From: Elephas maximus indicus
Taxonomy: Eukaryota; Chordata; Mammalia; Proboscidea; Elephantidae
Reading direction: 5' to 3'
DNA: 64,000 nucleotides
Assembly: GCF_024166365.1 (NCBI RefSeq)
Contig: NC_064823.1
Span: 3,776,924-3,840,923 of the forward strand
Each line of letters opens with the position of its first letter. Within the stretch, counting starts at the first letter, position 1. The notes beneath the pieces are model-generated. The model did not search any database, was not told the DNA's origin, and was given only the letters and a program-made list of their open reading frames with translations. Positions 58,293 through 64,000 of this stretch are shown piece after piece. The translations under genes were made by a program, and so were the position numbers.

Positions 58293-58517
58293 GTCACTGA
58301 TTGTTTAGTGGTAGAATTCTCACCTTCCACACAGGAGACTTGTGTTTGATTCCTTGCCAAGGCACCTCATGAGCAGCTACCACCCGTCTGTCAGTGGAGG
58401 TTTGCGCACGCTATGATGCTGAACAGGTCTCAGTAGAGCCTCCAGACTAAGAAGGACTAGAAAGAGAGGCCTGGTGATCTACTTCCGAAAATCAGGCAGC
58501 AAAAACCCTATGGATCA
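58293..58517 (+). mobile_element. tRNA-Gly-headed SINE
   Basis: The head (58297-58368) follows tRNA-Gly closely: TAGTGGTAGAATTCTCACC (box A region) and TTTGATTCC (box B). The body includes CCTCCAGACTAAGAAGGAC and AGGCCTGGTGATCTACTTCC. The L1 begins directly after it at 58518, where its tail may be lost. A minus-strand relative is at 1940-2237. Confidence 0.75.
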
Positions 58518-59780
58518 CAGAGGAGGAGCCAAGATGGGGAACAGTCAAGACGCTTCCATCGAGCCCTCTTTACAACAAAGACCCGAAAAAACAAGTGAAA
58601 CAAGCACATTTGTGACAAGCTGGGAGCCCTGAGCATCAAAGGCAAGCTTTAACAATGAACTGAGGGGCAGGGGGAGGAAGAGGTCGTTCAGGAGTGGAGA
58701 GGAGTTACCGGACCTGAATTGCGGGGAGCCCTCAGGCACCACCACCAGCGGTGGGGTGGCGGTGGACTGGTACTAGCGTTCAGCTGCAGTTTCCTCAGGG
58801 ACAAGCAGCCAGCTACACAGCCTCTGGAGCCTGAGAACTGCGCCCTCAGCAAAAGCTAAATACTTGCGTATATTTTACCGCTCCCTGCCCCCTGCCACCA
58901 AGCTGGCTTCAGCAGCTGAATCCCTGGGCCTGAGATAGACCCTGGTGAGCACCTAGAGCCATCCTCCTGGCCTTGGGGAGGGAAAAACTTTGCAACTGGG
59001 GGGAAAAGATAATTTGCTAGCTCCATTAACTGAGTGAGCTCAGGACAGAAGCGGCTCCTGTCCAGGCATAAACCGTCCGTGGACCTTGAGCACCTTTCCC
59101 TTCTGCATGGACCTGTGTGGGCCTATTTCGGGAGAACAGGCCCTTGTTGGCAAACTCCGACCATTTCAGCTGTGCGGTGGAGAGGTGGGTGTTTGACGTT
59201 TGACATTGCTTTGCCTATTAAACAAGGTCCTCACCTACCCGCAACAGGGACCTAAGGACTTGTAGCTCCACTCAGGTCACCCAGCCACCCATGACAGGGG
59301 TCCAAAGATAACTGGTACCTCCCAGTCCTTACAACCAAAAACTTTGGGTGCCCACGGTCCCTCTGCAGAACCCACCCACCAGCACGCTCTAGGAAAGAGA
59401 CCCGTTTTCCTCAGAGACACTTGGGGGTCAGTTCTCAGTCCCCTGCCTTGTTCAGAGTGTGACCCCCTGCTGCAATCAGATACCAGAACCTACACCAATC
59501 ACCCCTGCCCCTCTAAGACAGTAGGACAGAGCCTGTACCACACACTTGATGATCAGCTACCTGGAAACCTGAGCTGAATTCATACAAGAAAACTGAATGG
59601 ACTCCTAGACTGATATACCGGATAGCAGCTCTAGCCAGCCTGGGGACAGGACACCAGAGCTCCAAAGGCAAAAGTAATCAAGCTAGCTCACTCAAGCAAC
59701 CCATAGGGGTATACCAAAACAAAACAAAGCAAGCAGCTACGACACAGTAAGCAAGCATAAACTGATACAATAACTTATAG

Positions 59781-60785
59781 ATGGCTCAGAGACAACAGTC
59801 AATATCAAGTCACATAAAGAAACAGACCGTGATCACCTCAACAGGCTCTCAAAACAAAGAATCCAGGGATCTTCTAGATGAAAGTGCATTCCAGGAATTA
59901 CCAGAAGCAGAACTCAAAAGTTTAAAATACAGAACCCCTCAAGACATCAGGAAGGAAATGAGACAATAAGCAGAACAAGCGAAGGAACACACAGATAAAG
60001 CAACTGAAGACGTCAGAAAGATTATTCAGGAACATAATGAAAAGTTTAACAAGCTGGAAAAATCCATAGACAGACAGCAATCAGAAATTCTGAAGATTAA
60101 CAACAAAATTACATAATTAGATAACTCAATACAAAGTCAGAGGAGCAGAACTGAGCAAGCAGAACCAAGAATTTCTGAACTCGAAGATAAATCACTTGGC
60201 ACTAATATATTTGAAGAAAAATCAGATAAAAGAATTAAAAAAAATGAAGAAACCTTAACAATCATGTGAGGCTCTATCAGGAGAAATAACCTAGGAGTGA
60301 TTGGAGTACCAGAACAGGCAGGGATAACAGAAACTACAGATTTGCTGGCAGAAAACTTCCCTGATATTGTGAAAGATGAGAAGGTATCTATCCAAGATGC
60401 TCATCGAACTCCACATAAAGTAGATCTTTAAAGAAAGTCACCAAGACATATTATAATCAAACTTGCCAAAACCAAAGATAAAGAGACAATTCTAAGAGCA
60501 GCGAGGGATAAACAAAAAGTCACCTACAAAGGAGAGCCAGTAAGAATAAGCTCGGACTACTCGGCAGAAACCATGCAGACAAGAAGGCAATACGATGACA
60601 TATTTTAAAAAAAAATTGAAGGAAAACAATTGCCTGCTAAGAATCATATATCCATCAAAACTGCCTCTTAAATATGAAGGCGAAATTAAGACATTTCCAG
60701 AAAAACACAAGTTGAGGGAATTCGTAAAAACCAAACCAAAACTAAAAGAACTACTAAAGGGAGTTCTTTGGTTAGAAAATCAATA
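59781..60785 (+). pseudogene. L1 ORF1 (RNA-binding chaperone), degenerate
   Basis: Starts Met-Ala-Gln-Arg at 59781. The first stop comes at 59967-59969 after 62 codons, but the frame continues with coiled-coil-like sequence rich in Glu, Lys, Gln and Leu (about 59970-60240). RRM/CTD-like sequence follows to about 60785 with further stops. In the family, ORF1p is a trimeric coiled-coil RNA-binding protein needed for retrotransposition. The stops make this copy non-functional. Confidence 0.85.
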
Positions 60786-61247
60786 ATATCAGGTATCAAC
60801 TCAAGACGAGAACACTGGGCAGAGGAATCAGAAGTCAACCCAGACAGGGAAATCCAAAAACACAAAGCAAGATTATTAAAAAAAAAAAAAGCCCAACACA
60901 GGGTAACGGCAACGTTATCCTATAAAAGAAGACAACATTAAAATAATACAGAGGGACTAAGAAATGCAATCATACACCTTCCATATGGAGAGGAACATAT
61001 GGCGATAAGAAGAAATAAAAGTTAGTTTTAAATTTAGAAAAATAGGGGTAAATAATAAGGTAACCACAAAGGAGACAAACTATCCTACTCATCAAAATAA
61101 AATACAAGGGAAAAATACCGAATCAGCAGAAACAAAATCAACAACAACAAATATGAGGAAAGGGCAATATATAAAGAAAATCTACTCAGCACATAAAATC
61201 AAGTGGGAAAAAGAAACTGTCAACAACACACAAAAAAAGACATCAAA

Positions 61248-64000
61248 ATGATAGCACTAAATTCATACCTATCCATAATTACCGTGAATGTAAATGGACT
61301 AAATGCACCAATAAAGAGACAGAGAGTGGCAGAATGGATTAAAAAACAAGATCTGTCTATATGCTGCCTACAAGAGACAAACCTTAGACTTACAGACACA
61401 AACAAACTAAAACTCAAAGGATGGAAAGAAATATATTAAGCAAACAACAATCAAAAAAGAGCAGGAGCGGCAATATTAATTTCTGACAAAACAGACTTTA
61501 AAGTTAAATCCATCAGAAAGGATAAGGAAGGACACTATATAATGATCAAAGGGACAATACACCAAGAAGATATAACCATATTAAATATTTATACACCCAA
61601 TGACAGGGCTGCAAGATACATAAAACAAACTCTATCAGCATTGAAAAGTGAGATAGACAGCTCCACAATAATAGTAGGAGACCTGAACACACCACTTTTG
61701 GTGAAGGACAGGACATCCAGAAAGAAGCTCAATAAAGACACTTAAGATCTAATTGCCACAGTCAATCAACCTGACCTCGTAGACATATACAGAACACTCC
61801 ACCCAACAGCAACCAAGTATACTTTCTTTTCTAGTGCACATGGAACATTCTCTAGAATAGACCACATATTAGGTCATAAAGCAAGCCTTAGCAGAATCCA
61901 AAACGCTGAAATATTACAAAGCATCTTCTCTGACCATAAGGCCATAAAAGTAGAAATCAATAACAGGAAAAAGCAGGGAAGAGAAATCAAACACCTGGAA
62001 ACTGAACAATACTCTGCTCAAAAAAGACTGGATTATAGAAGACATTAAGGATGGAAGAAAGAAATTCAGAGAATCCAATGAGAATGAAAACACTTCCTAT
62101 CAGAACCTTTGGGACACAGCAAAAGCCGTGCTCAGAGGCCAATTTATATCAATAAATGCACACATCCAAAAAGAAGGGCCAAAATCAATGAATTATCCCT
62201 ACAACTTGAACAAATACAAAGAGAGCAACAAAAGAAACCCATAGGCACCAGAAGAAAACAAATAATAAAAATCAGAGCTGAACTAAATGAAATAGAAAAC
62301 AGAAAAGCAATTGAAGGAATTAACAAGACCACAAGCTGGTTTTTTCAAAAAAAATCAACAAAACTGATAAACCACTGGCCAAAGTGACAAAAGAAAAATA
62401 GGAGAGGAAGCAAATAACCTGAATAAGAAATGAGATGGGTGATATTACAACAGACCCAACTGAAATTAAAAGAACCGTATCAGATCACTATGAAAAACTA
62501 TACTCAAACAAATTTGAAAACCTAGAAGAAATGGATGAATTCCTAGAAACACACTACCTACCTAAACTAACACAAAGAGAGGTAGAACAACTAAATAGAC
62601 CCATAACAAAAGAAGAGATTGAAAAGGTAATCAAAAAACTGCCAACAAAAAAAAGCCCTGGTCCGGACTGCTTCACTGCAGAGTTCTACCAAACTTTCAG
62701 AGAAGGGTTAACACCACTACTACTAAAAGTATTTCAGAGCATAGAAAAGGATGGAATACTACCAAACTTATTCTATGAAGCCACCATATTCCTGATACCA
62801 AAACCAGGTAAAGATGCCACAAGAAAAGAAAATTATAGCCTATATCCCTCATGAGTGTAGATGCAAAAACCCTCAACAAAATTCTAGCCAATAGAATTCA
62901 ACAACATATCAAAAAAATAATTCACCATGACCAAGTGGGATTCATACCAGGTATGCAGGGATGGTTCAACATTAGAAAAACAATTAATGTAATCTACCAC
63001 ATAAATAAAACAAAAGACAAGAATCACATGATTCTATCAATTGATGCAGAAAAGGCATTTGAGAAAGTTCAACACCCATTCATGATAAAAACTCTCAGCA
63101 AAATAGGAATAGAAGGAAAATTTCTCCACATAATAAAGGGCATTTATACAAAGCCAACAGCCAGCATCACCCTAAATGGAGAGAGCCTGAAAACATTCCC
63201 ATTGAGATCAGGAACCAGACAAGGATGTCCTTTATCACCACTCTTATTCAACACTGTGCTGGAAGTCCTAGCCAGAGCAGTTAGGCTAGATAAAGAAATA
63301 AAGGGCACCCGGATTGGCAAAGAAGAAGTAAAAGTATCTCTATTTACAGATGACATGATCTTATACACAGAAAACCCTAAGGAATCCTCAAGAAAACTAC
63401 TGAAACTAATAGAAGTGTTCAGCAGAGTATCGGGATACAAGATAAACATACAAAAATCAGTTGGATTCCTCTACACAAACAAAAAGAACATTGAAGAGGA
63501 AATCACCAAATCAATACTATTTACAGTAGCCCCCAAGAAGATAAAATACTTAGGAATAGATCTTACCAGAGATGTAGAAGACCTATACAAAGAAAACTAC
63601 AGTACACTTCTGCAAGAAACCAAAAGAGACTTACATAAGTGGAAGAACATACCTTGCTCGTGGATAGGAAGACTTAAAATTATAAGAATGTCTATTCTAC
63701 CAATAGCGATCTATACATTTAATGCAATTCCGATCCAAATCCCAAGGACATTCTTTAATGAAATGGAGAAACAAATCACCTATTTCATATGGAAGGGAAA
63801 GAGGCCCCAGATAAATAAGGCATTACTGAAAAAGAAGAACAAAGTGGGAGGCCTTACTTTACCTGAGTTTAGAAGCTATTATACCACCACAGTAGTCAAA
63901 ACAGCCTGGTACTGGTACAACAGATACATAAACCAGTGGAACAGAACGGAGAATCCAGACATAAAGCCATCCACATATGAGCAGTTGATATTTGACAAAG
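61248..64000 (+). pseudogene. L1 ORF2 (endonuclease and reverse transcriptase), broken, partial
   Basis: The ATG at 61248 opens the endonuclease domain. Its catalytic motifs are visible: VNGLNA, LQETNL, GDLNTPL, SRIDHIL and SDHKAI. Stops occur at 61437 and 61743. Frameshifts follow at about 62020-62170, again before 62435, and a 1-nt loss near 62835. The reverse transcriptase then reads open from 62851 to the window edge, 383 codons without a stop. The active-site box at 63343-63354 reads Phe-Thr-Asp-Asp where the family has Phe/Tyr-Ala-Asp-Asp. Both aspartates are kept. The C-terminal Cys-rich region lies outside. The element cannot make a full ORF2 protein. Confidence 0.9.

Larger units (their letters stand above)
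42776..64000 (-). other. RAB33B: RAB33B intron 1 (partial, at least 21.2 kb)
   Basis: The intron begins at the acceptor AG (42776-42777) preceded by a pyrimidine-rich tract. I found no minus-strand sequence encoding a Rab P-loop (GDSNVGKT-like) up to 64000 and no GC-rich promoter block, so the donor and exon 1 must lie beyond the right edge. Much of the interval is retroelement: L1 pieces, AfroSINEs, a split RHOA retropseudogene and a long L1. The extent is inferred from the two-exon structure of mammalian RAB33B. Confidence 0.8.
58518..64000 (+). mobile_element. Long L1 LINE: 5' UTR, ORF1, ORF2, runs off the window
   Basis: It begins GAGGAGGAGCCAAGATGG, a typical L1 5' end. About 1.26 kb of 5' UTR follows, then a broken ORF1 (59781 to about 60785), a short spacer, and ORF2 from 61248 to the window edge. 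At least 5.5 kb is present without an internal SINE, so it is among the younger elements here, yet both ORFs carry stops and frameshifts. It lies antisense to RAB33B. The 3' end and target duplication are outside the window. Confidence 0.93.

Noticed and set aside
58297..58368. Possible tRNA-Gly gene
   Set aside because: Close to tRNA-Gly but with stem mismatches, continuing into a SINE body shared by other copies.
1..64000. CRISPR arrays, operons, phage or plasmid modules
   Set aside because: All repeats are dispersed eukaryotic transposons; no regularly spaced repeats and no bacterial gene organisation.

Overview
This window is nuclear DNA from a placental mammal, most likely an afrotherian and probably an elephant or close relative. 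The evidence is the repeat fauna. About thirty tRNA-headed SINEs of the AfroSINE type are present. They share their 3' tail with BovB/RTE-type LINEs that are also present in several copies. L1 3' ends of a matching lineage-specific type occur alongside old mammalian repeats (MIR, L2, MaLR and ERVL LTRs, Tigger- and hAT-type MITEs). The species call rests on remembered family consensus, not on a search. There is no bacterial or plasmid content and no CRISPR array. No novel multi-gene system is visible.

Only one protein-coding gene is supported. The second (last) coding exon of RAB33B lies on the minus strand at 42335-42775, with an intact splice acceptor, the G3/G4/G5 GTPase motifs and a C-terminal Cys-Trp-Cys prenylation motif. 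Its 3' UTR runs leftward through about 42334-39000 and carries one TcMar-type MITE nested in another. Exon 1 (about 83 codons, including the P-loop) is not in the window, so everything to the right of 42777 is read as RAB33B intron 1, at least 21 kb long.

Layout. 1-38.9 kb: intergenic DNA dense in repeats. It holds AfroSINEs, four BovB/RTE LINE pieces on the plus strand plus one 3' end on the minus strand, several L1 pieces, two MaLR LTRs with 5-bp target duplications, three ERVL-like LTRs followed by a primer-binding-site-like sequence, and scattered MIR, L2 and MITEs. 38.9-42.8 kb: RAB33B 3' UTR and exon 2. 42.8-58.5 kb: intron with L1 fragments, SINEs and a processed RHOA pseudogene. That pseudogene was inserted into an L1, was later split by a minus-strand L1, and that L1 was then hit by an AfroSINE. 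58.5-64 kb: the 5' UTR, broken ORF1 and broken ORF2 of a long plus-strand L1 that runs off the window.

Almost all other open reading frames over 60 codons lie inside repeats or have no recognisable features and are not called as genes. Repeat boundaries were read by eye and are good to about 5-30 bases unless a target-site duplication is quoted.
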